From contig NZ_CP045393.1 in assembly GCF_009363655.1 (NCBI RefSeq), positions 434,001-498,000 on the forward strand: DNA of 64,000 bases, read 5' to 3'. The notes beneath the pieces are model-generated. The model saw nothing but the letters and a program-made list of their open reading frames with translations, did not search any database and had not been told where the DNA came from. Shown here in pieces: positions 1-9,165 of the stretch (within the stretch, counting starts at the first letter, position 1; each line of letters starts with the position of its first letter). The translations under genes were made by a program, and so were the position numbers. The DNA comes from Roseovarius sp. THAF27. Lineage in GTDB: Bacteria; Pseudomonadota; Alphaproteobacteria; Rhodobacterales; Rhodobacteraceae.

Positions 1-728
1 AGGTGCTGGGCGGAATGCGACCCGCGACGGGGCGCGTGGCGGTGAACGGCGTGGATCTGGCCCTGACCGGACGTGGCGCGGATGGCAAGGCGCGGCGCGC
101 GGCGGGCGTGGGGCACGTGCCCGAGGACCGACAGCGCGAAGGGCTGATCATGGCGTTTTCCGCTTGGGAAAACAGTGTGTTCGGGTATCATCGGGATCCG
201 GCCTCTGGGGGCGGCCTGTTGATGGACAACGCTGGCATCCTGACCGAGGCGGCGGCCAAGATGGAGCGGTTCGACGTGCGGCCCCGAGATGCGAAACTGT
301 CGGCCAGGCATTTCAGCGGCGGCAACCAGCAGAAGATCGTTCTGGCGCGGGAGATCGAGCGGAACCCGGACCTGTTGCTGGTGGGCCAGCCGACGCGGGG
401 CGTGGATATCGGGGCGATCGAGTTCATCCACGCCCAGATCATCGCGCTGCGCGATTCGGGCAAGGCCATATTGCTGGTCAGCGTGGAGTTGGACGAGGTG
501 ATGGCGCTGAGCGACCGGATCGCGGTGATGTTCGACGGGCGGATCATGGGCGAACGCCTGCCGGCTGAGACCGACGAGACCGAGCTGGGCCTGCTGATGG
601 CCGGGATCGAGGGTAGGCCCGAGGATGCCGCCGCCGCGGTTCAGGAGGCACAGGCCGTGCAGGCGCAGGAACACGCCGAGGAACACGGCACGGCGCATGG
701 GCCCGGGCAGGGAGGCAGGCATGGATAG
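1..728 (+). CDS. Nucleoside-type (BMP family) ABC transporter ATP-binding protein, C-terminal part
   Basis: This is the end of an ABC ATPase that starts before the window. The visible part holds the second nucleotide-binding domain from after its Walker A: the signature FSGGNQQK, then a degenerate Walker B region LLLVGQPTRGVD, where the usual DE is GQ. That degeneracy is typical of the second domain of double-domain ATPases such as YufO/MglA-like proteins. The tail after about residue 205 is Ala/Glu/His rich. It overlaps the next permease gene by 8 bp and so belongs to the same operon. Substrate (purine nucleosides or similar) is inferred from the family only. Confidence 0.88.
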   Translation, partial: VLGGMRPATGRVAVNGVDLALTGRGADGKARRAAGVGHVPEDRQREGLIMAFSAWENSVFGYHRDPASGGGLLMDNAGILTEAAAKMERFDVRPRDAKLSARHFSGGNQQKIVLAREIERNPDLLLVGQPTRGVDIGAIEFIHAQIIALRDSGKAILLVSVELDEVMALSDRIAVMFDGRIMGERLPAETDETELGLLMAGIEGRPEDAAAAVQEAQAVQAQEHAEEHGTAHGPGQGGRHG

Positions 729-1818
729 GCTACCGGGCTGGGCCGATGCGGTGCTGGTGCCGCTGGTGTCGCTGTTGCTGGCGGCACTGCTGTCGGCGCT
801 GGTGATCCTTGGCATCGGGGAAAGCCCGGTCGAAGCGCTGCGGATCATGATCACCGGCGCGTTCGGGTCGACCTATGGCTGGGGCTATACGCTCTATTAC
901 GCGACGACTTTCATGTTCACCGGGCTGGCCTTTGCCGTCGCCAGCCACGCGGGGATGTTCAATATCGGGGCCGAGGGGCAGGCGATGCTGGGTGGGCTTG
1001 GCGTGGCGCTGGTGTGCCTGGCACTGCCCTGGCCGCATTGGGCGCTGGCCTTGCCCGCCGCGATGGCGGGGGGCGCGGTGTTCGGCGCGCTTTGGGCGCT
1101 GGTCCCGGCGTGGTTGCAGGCGACGCGGGGCAGTCACATCGTGATCACGACGATCATGTTCAACCTGATTGCGGCGGCCTTGCTGAACTATCTTCTGGGC
1201 GGGGTTCTGCGCCCGGCGGGTTCGGTGGATTCGGCCACGGCGCGGTTTCCCGAGGGGGCCACTTTGCCGACGCTGCACGACATGCTGGCGCCGCTGGGCA
1301 TTTCGTTTTCCAAGGCCGCGCCGGTGAATATCAGCCTGTTCGTGGCGGTGCTGGCCTGCCTCATCGTCTGGCTGCTGATCTGGCGGACGCGGCTGGGATA
1401 CGAGATCAGGGCGCTGGGGTATTCGCAGACGGCCTCGCGTTATGCCGGGATCGGGCCGGTGAAGATCGTCGTGGTGGCGATGCTGATCTCGGGCGGCCTC
1501 GCGGGGTTGATGGCCGTGAACGTGGTGATGGGCGAGGCCGAGCGGCTGCTCTTGAACCCCACCGAGGGCGCGGGGTTCATCGGGATCGCGGTGGCGCTGA
1601 TGGGGCGGAACCATCCGTTGGGCGTGTTCCTGGCGGCGATCCTATTCGGGTTTCTGTACCAGGGCGGCGGAGAGCTGGGCCTCTGGACTTCGATCCCGCG
1701 CGAGTTGATCGTGGTGATCCAGGCGCTGGTGATCCTGTTCACCGGGGCGTTGGACAACATGGTGCGGATGCCGATGGAGCGGGCCTATGGCGCGCTGCGG
1801 CGGAGGCGTAAGGCATGA
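721..1818 (+). CDS. ABC transporter permease, nucleoside/BMP type (YufP-like)
   Basis: The 365-aa protein is an inner-membrane permease with about ten hydrophobic segments. The family signature region FNIGAEGQAMLGG lies near residues 79-91. A longer frame begins upstream, but the ATG at 721 gives the usual N terminus (MDRLPGWADA) and an 8-bp overlap with the ATPase gene, so I chose it. With the second permease at 2556 it should form the heterodimeric channel of a nucleoside-type importer. The periplasmic BmpA-like protein must lie outside the window. Confidence 0.92.
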   Translation: MDRLPGWADAVLVPLVSLLLAALLSALVILGIGESPVEALRIMITGAFGSTYGWGYTLYYATTFMFTGLAFAVASHAGMFNIGAEGQAMLGGLGVALVCLALPWPHWALALPAAMAGGAVFGALWALVPAWLQATRGSHIVITTIMFNLIAAALLNYLLGGVLRPAGSVDSATARFPEGATLPTLHDMLAPLGISFSKAAPVNISLFVAVLACLIVWLLIWRTRLGYEIRALGYSQTASRYAGIGPVKIVVVAMLISGGLAGLMAVNVVMGEAERLLLNPTEGAGFIGIAVALMGRNHPLGVFLAAILFGFLYQGGGELGLWTSIPRELIVVIQALVILFTGALDNMVRMPMERAYGALRRRRKA

Positions 1819-1915
1819 GCGTGCATGGTTCGGTCTGGAGCGAAGTGTTGAGGCTGGGGATGGGTGTTGATGTGTGGCATTGTGCGAGAGACACACATTT
1901 TCGGAGCCGCGTACC

Positions 1916-2551
1916 ATGACTGATTTCGCACCTTATCTTCCGGGCTTTATCGCCGCCTATGCCATCCTGCTGGTGGGCGCGTCCTCGCCCGGGCCGGCAG
2001 TGGCGATGCTGCTGGGTATCTCGACCAACCAGGGGCGGGGGCCGGCATTGGTGACCTGCGCGGGCATCGCCACCGGCAGCATGACGATCAACATCCTGAC
2101 GATGCTGGGCGTGGGGCTGATCCTGTCGCAGGCGGCGTGGGCGATGAGCCTTTTGAAGCTGATCGGTGCGGCCTACCTGGTGTGGCTGGCCTATGGCGCA
2201 TTCAAAAAGGCGCTGAACCCGCCGAAGCTGTCGGTGATGAAGACGCCGAAACAGGCGAAGGCGAAGCTGTTTGCGCAAGGTTACGCGTTGCAGGTGACGA
2301 ACCCCAAGGCGATTGTCTTCTGGCTAGCCATCGCGGCGGTGGGCGCGGTCGAAGGGGCGCCGGGGACCGTGATTGCCGCCTTCGTCGCCGGGGCCTTTGC
2401 GATCAGTTTCACGATGCACGCGGCCTGGGCGCTGTTCCTGTCCTCGGGGCCAATCCGCGCGGCCTATGCCGGCGGGCGGCGGTGGATCGAGGCGGGGCTG
2501 GGCAGCTTTTTCACCTTTGCCGCGTACAAAATGGCCACGTCGGAAAGTTGA
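1916..2551 (+). CDS. LysE/RhtB-family amino-acid exporter
   Basis: The 211-aa protein is polytopic, with about six membrane segments. It carries the family N-terminal motif with SSPGPAV at residues 23-29 and the KAIVFWLA segment (NPKAIVFW) near the middle. RhtB/LysE proteins export amino acids or derivatives. The ATG at 1916 follows GGAG and gives a normal family N terminus; an upstream in-frame start at 1874 would add 14 unlikely residues. The gene sits between two permease genes of a nucleoside ABC operon, 4 bp before the second, which is an unusual placement. The exported substrate cannot be told from sequence. Confidence 0.88.
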   Translation: MTDFAPYLPGFIAAYAILLVGASSPGPAVAMLLGISTNQGRGPALVTCAGIATGSMTINILTMLGVGLILSQAAWAMSLLKLIGAAYLVWLAYGAFKKALNPPKLSVMKTPKQAKAKLFAQGYALQVTNPKAIVFWLAIAAVGAVEGAPGTVIAAFVAGAFAISFTMHAAWALFLSSGPIRAAYAGGRRWIEAGLGSFFTFAAYKMATSES

Positions 2552-2555
2552 CCGC

Positions 2556-3503
2556 ATGGAGTTTCTGACCCTTCTGCAAGTTCTCGACAGCACGGTGCGG
2601 CTGGCCATACCGCTGTTGCTGGCGTGTCTTGCGGGGCTGTTCAGCGAGCGGGCGGGGATTTTCGACATCGGGCTGGAAGGCAAGATGCTGATGGCGGCGT
2701 TCTTTTCGGCTGCCGTCGCTTATGTGTCGGGGTCGGCCTGGGTGGGGCTGCTGGCGGGGATCGGGTCGTCGATGCTGCTGTCGGGTCTGCACGGGCTGGC
2801 CAGCATCACGTTTCGGGGCAATCAGTTGATTTCGGGCGTGGCGATCAATTTCCTGGCAGCAGGGCTGACGGTGCTGATCGCGGCGGACTGGTTTCAGGAA
2901 GCGGGGCGGACGCCGTCGTTGGGCACGGGCGCGCGGTTCGAGCCGATCGACCTGCCCTTTGCGAGCAGTCTCGGGCCGGTCTATGGCGAGGTTGTGTCCG
3001 GGCATACGATACTGGTTTACTTGGCATTTCTCTGCGTGCCGGCGAGTTGGTGGGTGCTGTACCGCACCCGGTTCGGTCTCCGGCTGCGCGCTGTGGGCGA
3101 GAACCCCGAGGCGGTCGACACGGCGGGCATCAGCGTTCCGGGCATGCGGTTCGCGGCACTGGCGATCTGCGGCGCGCTTTGCGGGGTCGCGGGGGCGTAC
3201 CTGTCTACCGCGTTGCAGGCCGGGTTCGTCAAGGACATGACGGCGGGGCGCGGATACATCGCGCTGGCAGCGCTGATCTTTGCCAAGTGGCGACCGTGGT
3301 ACGCGCTGTGGGCGACGCTCTTGTTCGGGTTGTTGCAGGCGGTGGCGCTGCGGTACCAGACGCTCGAGCTGGGCGGGATCGCGGTTCCGACGCAGCTGAT
3401 GGATGCGGCGCCGTATATCCTGACGGTTGTGATCCTTGCGGGGTTCGTCGGCAAGGCGATTCCGCCGAAATCGGGCGGCGTGCCTTACGTGAAAGAGCGC
3501 TAA
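2556..3503 (+). CDS. ABC transporter permease, nucleoside/BMP type (YufQ-like)
   Basis: The 315-aa integral membrane protein has the paired-permease signature IFDIGLEGKMLMAAF near residues 35-49, equivalent to the NIGAEGQ motif of its partner at 721-1818. The C-terminal half carries the loop AVGENPEAVDTAGI that contacts the ATPase in this family. It starts 4 bp after the LysE gene stop, so the four genes from 1 to 3503 look like one transcript. Its job is to form the membrane channel with the other permease. Confidence 0.92.
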   Translation: MEFLTLLQVLDSTVRLAIPLLLACLAGLFSERAGIFDIGLEGKMLMAAFFSAAVAYVSGSAWVGLLAGIGSSMLLSGLHGLASITFRGNQLISGVAINFLAAGLTVLIAADWFQEAGRTPSLGTGARFEPIDLPFASSLGPVYGEVVSGHTILVYLAFLCVPASWWVLYRTRFGLRLRAVGENPEAVDTAGISVPGMRFAALAICGALCGVAGAYLSTALQAGFVKDMTAGRGYIALAALIFAKWRPWYALWATLLFGLLQAVALRYQTLELGGIAVPTQLMDAAPYILTVVILAGFVGKAIPPKSGGVPYVKER

Positions 3504-3656
3504 CTGCCCCGAGAGTCTCAAAAGTTTTGGAAACGGAAGCGCATGGACCGATGCGTTCACACTTCGTAAGGCCAGTTCACATAAATTGATCAGACCTGAG
3601 ACGGCAAAGCCCATGCCGCGCTTGCAAAAAGCCCTGAGCCGGGGCTAACACGGGTT

Positions 3657-4571
3657 ATGCAGATCTACCTTCCCATCGCCGAGGTTTCGGTCAACGCGTT
3701 CCTGCTTTTGGGGCTGGGTGGATTGGTGGGCGTGCTTTCGGGGATGTTCGGTGTGGGCGGCGGGTTCCTGATGACGCCGCTGCTGTTCTTCATCGGCATC
3801 CCGCCGGCGGTGGCCGTGGCGACCGAGGCCAACCAGATCGTGGCGTCGTCCTTTTCGGGCGTGCTGGCGCATCTGAGGCGCAAGACCGTGGACCTCCGAA
3901 TGGGCACGGTGCTGCTGATTGGCGGCCTTATAGGGGCCGCGCTGGGCGTCGTGGTCTTCAACTACCTGCGGTCGCTAGGGCAGGTCGATCTGCTGGTGCG
4001 GCTGTGCTACGTGGTGTTCCTGGGCATCATCGGCGGGATGATGTTCTTTGAAAGCCTGCGGGCGATCCGGCGCAGCAAGTCGGGCAAGCCCGCGGCGCGC
4101 AAGAAACATACCTGGATCCAGAAGCTGCCGTTCAAGATGAGGTTCCGCACGAGCGGGCTGTATATCAGCGTCATTCCCCCGGTGATCGTGGGGGTTTGCG
4201 TGGGCATCCTGGCGGCGATCATGGGTGTGGGCGGCGGGTTCATCATGGTGCCGGCGATGATCTACCTGCTGGGGATGCCCACCAAGGTGGTCGTGGGCAC
4301 GTCGCTTTTCCAGATCATTTTCGTGACGGCCTTTACCACGCTTCTGCACGCCACGACGAACTTTACCGTGGACGTGGCGCTGGCGGTGCTGCTGTTGATC
4401 GGGGGCGTGATCGGGGCGCAGGTCGGGACCACGATCGGCACGCGGATGAAGGCCGAGCAACTGCGGATCCTGCTGGCGCTGATGGTGCTGGCGGTGTGCT
4501 TCAAGCTGGCGCTGGACCTGCTGCTTGTCCCCTCCGAGCTTTATTCCATTGGCGCGGCGGAGGGGCATTGA
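3657..4571 (+). CDS. Sulfite exporter TauE/SafE family membrane protein
   Basis: The 304-aa protein shows the internal duplication of the family: GMFGVGGGFLMTPLL in the first half (from about residue 29) and GVGGGFIMVPAM in the second. About eight to nine hydrophobic segments are present. Family members move sulfite, sulfoacetate or other organosulfur anions across the inner membrane. Its stop codon overlaps the ATG of the next gene by one base (TGATG), so the two are probably translated together. Confidence 0.9.
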   Translation: MQIYLPIAEVSVNAFLLLGLGGLVGVLSGMFGVGGGFLMTPLLFFIGIPPAVAVATEANQIVASSFSGVLAHLRRKTVDLRMGTVLLIGGLIGAALGVVVFNYLRSLGQVDLLVRLCYVVFLGIIGGMMFFESLRAIRRSKSGKPAARKKHTWIQKLPFKMRFRTSGLYISVIPPVIVGVCVGILAAIMGVGGGFIMVPAMIYLLGMPTKVVVGTSLFQIIFVTAFTTLLHATTNFTVDVALAVLLLIGGVIGAQVGTTIGTRMKAEQLRILLALMVLAVCFKLALDLLLVPSELYSIGAAEGH

Positions 4572-5323
4572 TGCGTTGGCTGATCGCCTTTCTGTTCATG
4601 GCTGGGCCGGTGATGGCGGAGGAGGTCGTGCTGGGCCTGAGCCGCGACAAGGTGGCGATCACCGCCACCTTCGATGGTTCGGAAATACTGGTGTTCGGTG
4701 CGGTCAAGCGGGAAGAGAAGATCCCCGAGGAACCGCTGGACGTGATCGTGGCCATCGCGGGTCCGAGCAAGCCGGTGGTGGTGCGCCGCAAGGAACGGCG
4801 GTTCGGTATCTGGGTGAATACGGACGCGGTCGAGGTGGACCGGGCGCCGTCGTTTTATGCCATCGCCACGACCGGGCCGCTGGACCGGGTGCTGTCGAAT
4901 GTCGAGGACCTGCGGCACAGCATTTCGATCCCGCGGGCGATTCGGGCGGTGGGCACGGCGAGCGACACGGTCGATCCGCAGGCCTTTACCGAGGCGATCA
5001 TCCGCATCCGCAAGGCCAACGGGGCCTACTCTTTGCAGGAAGGGGCGGTGTCGCTGGACGAGCAGACGCTGTTCCGTACCTCCATTGCCATGCCTGCGAA
5101 CCTGACGGAAGGGGCCTATAAGACGCGCATCTTCCTGACCCGGGGCGGCGAGGTCGTGTCGACCTACGAGACGGCCATCGGCGTGCAGAAGGTCGGGCTG
5201 GAGCGGTGGATCTTCAACCTGTCGCGGGAACAGCCGCTGATCTACGGGTTGATGTCGCTGGCCATCGCCATCGCGGCGGGCTGGGGGGCGTCGGCGGCGT
5301 TCCGGGCGATACGGGACCGCTGA
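4571..5323 (+). CDS. TIGR02186-like periplasmic/membrane-anchored protein
   Basis: The 250-aa protein has an N-terminal signal peptide (residues 1-17, ending VMAEE), a long soluble beta-rich-looking region exposed to the periplasm, and one C-terminal membrane helix near residues 222-242 followed by a basic tail. It resembles the alphaproteobacterial family TIGR02186, which is commonly found next to TauE/SafE-type exporters. The one-base overlap with the exporter gene supports a joint function. No catalytic motif is visible, so the molecular role is unknown. Confidence 0.82.
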   Translation: MRWLIAFLFMAGPVMAEEVVLGLSRDKVAITATFDGSEILVFGAVKREEKIPEEPLDVIVAIAGPSKPVVVRRKERRFGIWVNTDAVEVDRAPSFYAIATTGPLDRVLSNVEDLRHSISIPRAIRAVGTASDTVDPQAFTEAIIRIRKANGAYSLQEGAVSLDEQTLFRTSIAMPANLTEGAYKTRIFLTRGGEVVSTYETAIGVQKVGLERWIFNLSREQPLIYGLMSLAIAIAAGWGASAAFRAIRDR

Positions 5324-5508
5324 GCCGGATCCAGGGTTAACGTTCCTGATTCACCATGTTTCGCATGTCGGTACCCGCGTCGGTATCCGGGCGGTATCGC
5401 GACGGTGCGATTTCTGTCGCACAGCAGGTTAACGGACCGCGCGGATTTCGCGGCCGCAGCATCAAAACTTAAGAAGACGTAAAATCCATAGGTCCAGTTC
5501 GTCCGAAT

Positions 5509-6150
5509 TCACCGGGCGAGAACGACGTCCCCGCGGATGTCCAGACCCTGCTCGATCGCGTCGATGAGGTAGCAGGCGGTGTCGGCGCGCGAGATCAGGC
5601 CGTTGCGCCACGCCTTGGGGTCGCGCAGCACCTGGTAGCTGCCGGTGCGCGTGCCGTTTGTCAGGAGCACGGGGCGCGCGATGGTCCAGTCGAGGGGGCT
5701 GTCCATGATCAGCGCCTCCTGCCGGTCCTTGTCGGCGTAGGGGCGGCCCAAGATGGCCTTGTGGGCGAGGCTTTCGACGCTGCTCATGGCCGACCGGCTG
5801 CGGCCCGCGCCGAAGCCGGTGACGGCGACGAGGCGGGAGACGTCCGCCGTCTGCATGGCGTCCAGAAGGATGCGGGTGGTCTTCGAAAAAAGCGTGACCT
5901 CTTTCCAGAGCATCGAGACGCTTTCCTTGATCCCCAGCGCGTAGATCACCGCGTCGGTGCCTCTCAGCGCCTCGGCCACGTTGCCGGGGTCGAGCGCGTC
6001 GCCGGGGAACGGCTCGAGCCCCGGGCGGGCGGTCATATCGCCGGCGGAGCGGGCGAAGGCGCGGACTGTGTGATCGCGGCGCAGCGCCTCCTCGACGGCG
6101 CATTGGCCGATGCCGGAGGTGGCGCCGAAGATGGTGATGTGCTGGCTCAT
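5509..6150 (-). CDS. NAD(P)-binding atypical SDR family oxidoreductase
   Basis: The 213-aa protein begins with a Rossmann nucleotide-binding motif GATSGIGQ at residues 9-16 and keeps the NmrA/YwnB-like layout: ALGIKES, then VTGFGAGRS, then a WTIARPVLL segment near residue 156. These small atypical SDRs bind NAD(P)H and act as reductases or sensors; there is no complete Tyr-x3-Lys pair. It stands alone, and the 185 bp upstream of its stop back to 5323 hold no gene I can support. Substrate unknown. Confidence 0.85.
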   Translation of the reverse strand: MSQHITIFGATSGIGQCAVEEALRRDHTVRAFARSAGDMTARPGLEPFPGDALDPGNVAEALRGTDAVIYALGIKESVSMLWKEVTLFSKTTRILLDAMQTADVSRLVAVTGFGAGRSRSAMSSVESLAHKAILGRPYADKDRQEALIMDSPLDWTIARPVLLTNGTRTGSYQVLRDPKAWRNGLISRADTACYLIDAIEQGLDIRGDVVLAR

Positions 6151-6217
6151 GCGGGTCCCTTGCGTGGCGTTCGTGTCAGGACCTAGCGGCGGCGGGGGCG
6201 AGGTAAAGTTCCTTGGG

Positions 6218-7030
6218 TCAACCGGAGAAGATCAGATCCCAGGCGGCGGCGATCCAGTCCGTGCGAAAGCTGTGGCCGCCGGGATGCAGGCATTTGAGCA
6301 GCCGGGTGTCGTTGGGGGCGGTCCAGGCTTCGCAGGTCAGGCCGTCATGCAACGCGGGGGCCTTGGAGGGTTCGTGCCCGGCGAGCTTGCGGTACATCGA
6401 GAGGACGGTTTCGACATCGCCCTGGCGCGCCTCGCCGATGGCGCGGCCCGCAAGTGGAACGATCCGGTCGGACGTGCCGTGGACATGGATGATGTCGGCG
6501 GGAGGCATCGCGCAGCTGTCGGGCGTGGGCGCCCAGAAAGTGCCGGCGACGGGAATGAAGCCGGCATAGTCGGCGGGCCGGTGACAGGCCAGGGTCCAGG
6601 TCATCATGCCGCCGGCGGAAAAGCCGGCCATGACGATGCGGTCGGGGTCGATCGGGTTCCTGTCCAGAATGTCGGCGCGCAGGGCGTCGAAATAGGCCAG
6701 TTCCGTGTCGGGCGAGGTGACGCCGCCGGAGGGCGTGCCGGGCAGGCGCCAGTCGTCGCCCTTGGCGTTGGCCGCGACCAGCGCGATGCCAAGCCGGTCG
6801 GCCATGGCGCGCAGCGAACCGTTGCGCATCGTGCCCGCCGCCGAGCCCTTGTAGCCGTGGGCGAAGATCAGCGCGCCCATGGGCATGGAGCCGTCCTGCC
6901 CCTGTGGCAGGTAGATGCGGTAGCTGCGGTCACCGATCCGGCAGTCGGTGTCGAGGCCGCAGGCGACGGCCGGAAGACCGGGCAGCGTCAGGGCGAGCGT
7001 GAGGGTGAGGAGGGCAGCCAAGTGTTTCAT
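6218..7030 (-). CDS. Secreted alpha/beta-hydrolase, LpqC/polyhydroxybutyrate-depolymerase-like esterase
   Basis: The 270-aa protein starts at the ATG at 7030 with a clear signal peptide (residues 1-23, ending PAVACG). The hydrolase features are the oxyanion region FAHGYKGSA, the nucleophile elbow GFSAGGMM, an HGTSDRIVP segment with the probable acid Asp, and a C-terminal PGGHSF with the probable catalytic His. It is therefore an exported serine esterase, of the group that includes PHB depolymerase and feruloyl esterase-like enzymes. Four cysteines suggest disulfides. The natural substrate cannot be fixed from the sequence. Confidence 0.85.
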   Translation of the reverse strand: MKHLAALLTLTLALTLPGLPAVACGLDTDCRIGDRSYRIYLPQGQDGSMPMGALIFAHGYKGSAAGTMRNGSLRAMADRLGIALVAANAKGDDWRLPGTPSGGVTSPDTELAYFDALRADILDRNPIDPDRIVMAGFSAGGMMTWTLACHRPADYAGFIPVAGTFWAPTPDSCAMPPADIIHVHGTSDRIVPLAGRAIGEARQGDVETVLSMYRKLAGHEPSKAPALHDGLTCEAWTAPNDTRLLKCLHPGGHSFRTDWIAAAWDLIFSG

Positions 7031-7110
7031 GCCGCAAGGATTAGCACCGCCGGCGCCCGGTGACAGGGCCAATGGGGGATTTCACGGTCATTTGACCCTG
7101 CCCGAATGCA

Positions 7111-7141
7111 AAACGCCCCGCAGGCAACCCGCGGGGCGTTT
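7111..7141 (-). terminator. Intrinsic terminator after the Amt operon
   Basis: An 11-bp perfect stem (7111-7121 with 7131-7141) encloses a 9-base loop. Read on the minus strand the stem is GC-rich and ends in TTT. It lies 20 bp after the stop of the small membrane protein gene and ends the amt transcript; it also faces the start side of the esterase gene. Confidence 0.8.
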
Positions 7142-7160
7142 CGGCCAAGCAGGCCGAGGT

Positions 7161-7331
7161 TTACTTGTGCTTCTTGTACTTGGTCGACTCGATGCCGTTG
7201 CCAAAGAACAGGGCGGCAACGCAGATGCCGATGGCGATCAGGCTGTAGACCAGCGTGTGGCCACCCGCGCCGCCAACGAAGATCACGCCGCTGACACCGT
7301 CCCAGGATGCGTTCTCAAAGGGAAATCCCAT
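7161..7331 (-). CDS. Small membrane protein downstream of Amt
   Basis: This 56-aa protein begins MGFPFENASWDG and has one hydrophobic helix (about residues 28-45, TLVYSLIAIGICVAALFF). It ends in a strongly basic tail (STKYKKHK), which by the positive-inside rule should be cytoplasmic. The gene lies 15 bp after the amt stop and before a strong terminator, so it is the last gene of the amt transcript. Its function is not known to me; an accessory subunit or assembly factor for the ammonium channel is an inference from position only. Confidence 0.75.
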   Translation of the reverse strand: MGFPFENASWDGVSGVIFVGGAGGHTLVYSLIAIGICVAALFFGNGIESTKYKKHK

Positions 7332-7346
7332 GGTTCTTTCCTTTCG

Positions 7347-8732
7347 TTACTGCGACGCCGGGGGCGACGCCATGATGCCTTCGGGATAGGCCTGTGCCGG
7401 TACCTTGACCGTGTCCAGACCCGCGATTTCGGCCGCCTCGGGCACGCGCAGCATTCCCAACATCTTCAGGATGAGAGAGCTGACGTAGCCGGTGCTGAAC
7501 CCGATCGCGACGAAGACGACGATGCCGACAAGCTGGCCGATCAGGCTGACCGTCGGGGCGCCTTCGCCGGTGAGGGCAGGGTAGCCCGACGCGAAGATGC
7601 CCAACATCAGCATCCCGAAGATGCCCATCGTGCCGTGCACGGTGACGGCACCCACCGCGTCGTCGATCCCCATGTTTTCGAGGATCGTGGCGGCAGGTTT
7701 CAGCATGATGCCCGCGACGATGGCGATGATGAAGGTCAGCGACGGGAAGTAGATGTCGAGACCCGAGGCCACCGAGATGAGGCCGGCCAGTGCGCCGGAC
7801 ATCATCCAGAACGGATCGCGGGTGAAGAGCCATGCGCCGATGATGCCGCCCGAGACACCCATCAGGATGTTGAAGGTCAGTGCGCCAAGGTTGGTGGGCG
7901 TGCCGTAGATCGTGGTGAAGTTTGCACCCCAGGACCACGCCTCGCCGCCGACGACCAGACAGGCCATCAGGAAGCCCCAGAAGCCCACGACGATGAGCAT
8001 GAGGCCCGTTGCCGTGAAGGGCATGTTGTGGCCGGCAAGGTTGTTGGCGGTGCCGTCGGGATTGAACTTGCCGATGCGCGGGCCGAGGTTGATCAGCACG
8101 CCGAGCGCGAAGAAGGCCGCGACAGCGTGGACAAGCCCGGCGGCGCCGAAGTCATGTACACCCCAGTTTTGCACAAGCCAGCCATCCGCGTGCCAGCCCC
8201 AGGCGGCGGCCAGCGTCCAGCTGAACCCGCCGAGGATGATGGCGAGGATGACGAAGCCCACGGTCTGGATGCGCTCGATGACGGCACCCGACATGATCGA
8301 GGCGGTGGTGGCGGCAAAGAGCGTGAACGCGCCCCAGAAGACGCCGTCGATCTGGTCTTCGGTATTGGGGCCCATGTAGGCCGCTGATTCCCCCCAAGGG
8401 AAAGCGATGGAGTTGGCATAGGCTGCGCCGGAGATGCCGTTCGGCCCCTCGGACAGCGAGAAGCCCGTGGGGAAGCCCCAGTAGACCCACCAGCCGAAGA
8501 AGTAGAAGGCCGGAATGACGAACGCGAAGGCGAGGATGTTCTTGACCCCCGACGAGAGCGCGTTCTTGGCGCGCGATGCGCCCATTTCATAGGCCAGGAA
8601 GCCTGCGTGGATGATGATCATGAGGGGGATGGAGAGGTAGTAATACGTCTCCGCGAACATGGTGTTGGTCATGTTCCCCTTCGCCTCCATCGCGGCCACC
8701 TGGGCCGCAAGTTCCGCGAGTTGTTCTTCCAT
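7347..8732 (-). CDS. amt: Ammonium transporter
   Basis: The 461-aa protein is a full-length Amt/MEP/Rh channel with about eleven membrane helices after a short N-terminal amphipathic segment (residues 1-25). The conserved pore features are visible: VHDFGAAGLVHAVAA, with one pore histidine, and AVTVHGTMG, with the second. It brings NH4+/NH3 into the cell across the inner membrane. A glnK gene, often beside amt, is not present here. A small membrane-protein gene follows and probably shares the transcript. Nitrogen control is expected from the family, but I could not place a binding site with confidence. Confidence 0.95.
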   Translation of the reverse strand: MEEQLAELAAQVAAMEAKGNMTNTMFAETYYYLSIPLMIIIHAGFLAYEMGASRAKNALSSGVKNILAFAFVIPAFYFFGWWVYWGFPTGFSLSEGPNGISGAAYANSIAFPWGESAAYMGPNTEDQIDGVFWGAFTLFAATTASIMSGAVIERIQTVGFVILAIILGGFSWTLAAAWGWHADGWLVQNWGVHDFGAAGLVHAVAAFFALGVLINLGPRIGKFNPDGTANNLAGHNMPFTATGLMLIVVGFWGFLMACLVVGGEAWSWGANFTTIYGTPTNLGALTFNILMGVSGGIIGAWLFTRDPFWMMSGALAGLISVASGLDIYFPSLTFIIAIVAGIMLKPAATILENMGIDDAVGAVTVHGTMGIFGMLMLGIFASGYPALTGEGAPTVSLIGQLVGIVVFVAIGFSTGYVSSLILKMLGMLRVPEAAEIAGLDTVKVPAQAYPEGIMASPPASQ

Positions 8733-9165
8733 TTTTCTTTTTAACCTCCGTGTTGGCCGGAGCGCGCAGTCCCGTACGCTTCGATTCCGGCGACGCCATT
8801 ACTCAAGCGGGTCGGCGGCGTTCCGCCAAACCTTTTTTTCTCCCCGCGCGCGGCGGGGAAAGCGCCGTTTTCGCGGGTGCAGGATGCACGGGGCAAAGGG
8901 GAGCGGGAGGCGCCGACAAGGCGTGGTTTGCCGTAAGGTTATGAAACTTTTAGGTAATCACGAGGGGCATGGGGGTATGGTTGCGCTCGGTATTGGAAAG
9001 CAAGCGCATTTTCGTCGCCGCAGGGTTGTGCGTGAAAAATTTGGTATCGCGTTTTGGGATGGTCCAAATATAGACCAAAGTTTGCACAGTAAATAGGCAG
9101 CCGGCGCTAAAGATGCAGGCAACCAGACCGGAGTTGTACCGGATCAGGTTGCCCGCAGGACAGGC
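8733..9165. other. 433-bp intergenic region upstream of amt
   Basis: No supported gene lies here. The part next to 8733 must contain the amt promoter and ribosome binding site (AGGTTAAAAA before the ATG on the minus strand). A GC-rich hairpin occurs near 8838-8858 and a more AT-rich stretch at 8935-9085. Open frames across it are short and not protein-like. Confidence 0.5.

Noticed and set aside
8733-9165. Riboswitch or gene upstream of amt
   Set aside because: No recognised riboswitch core and no protein-like frame could be supported.
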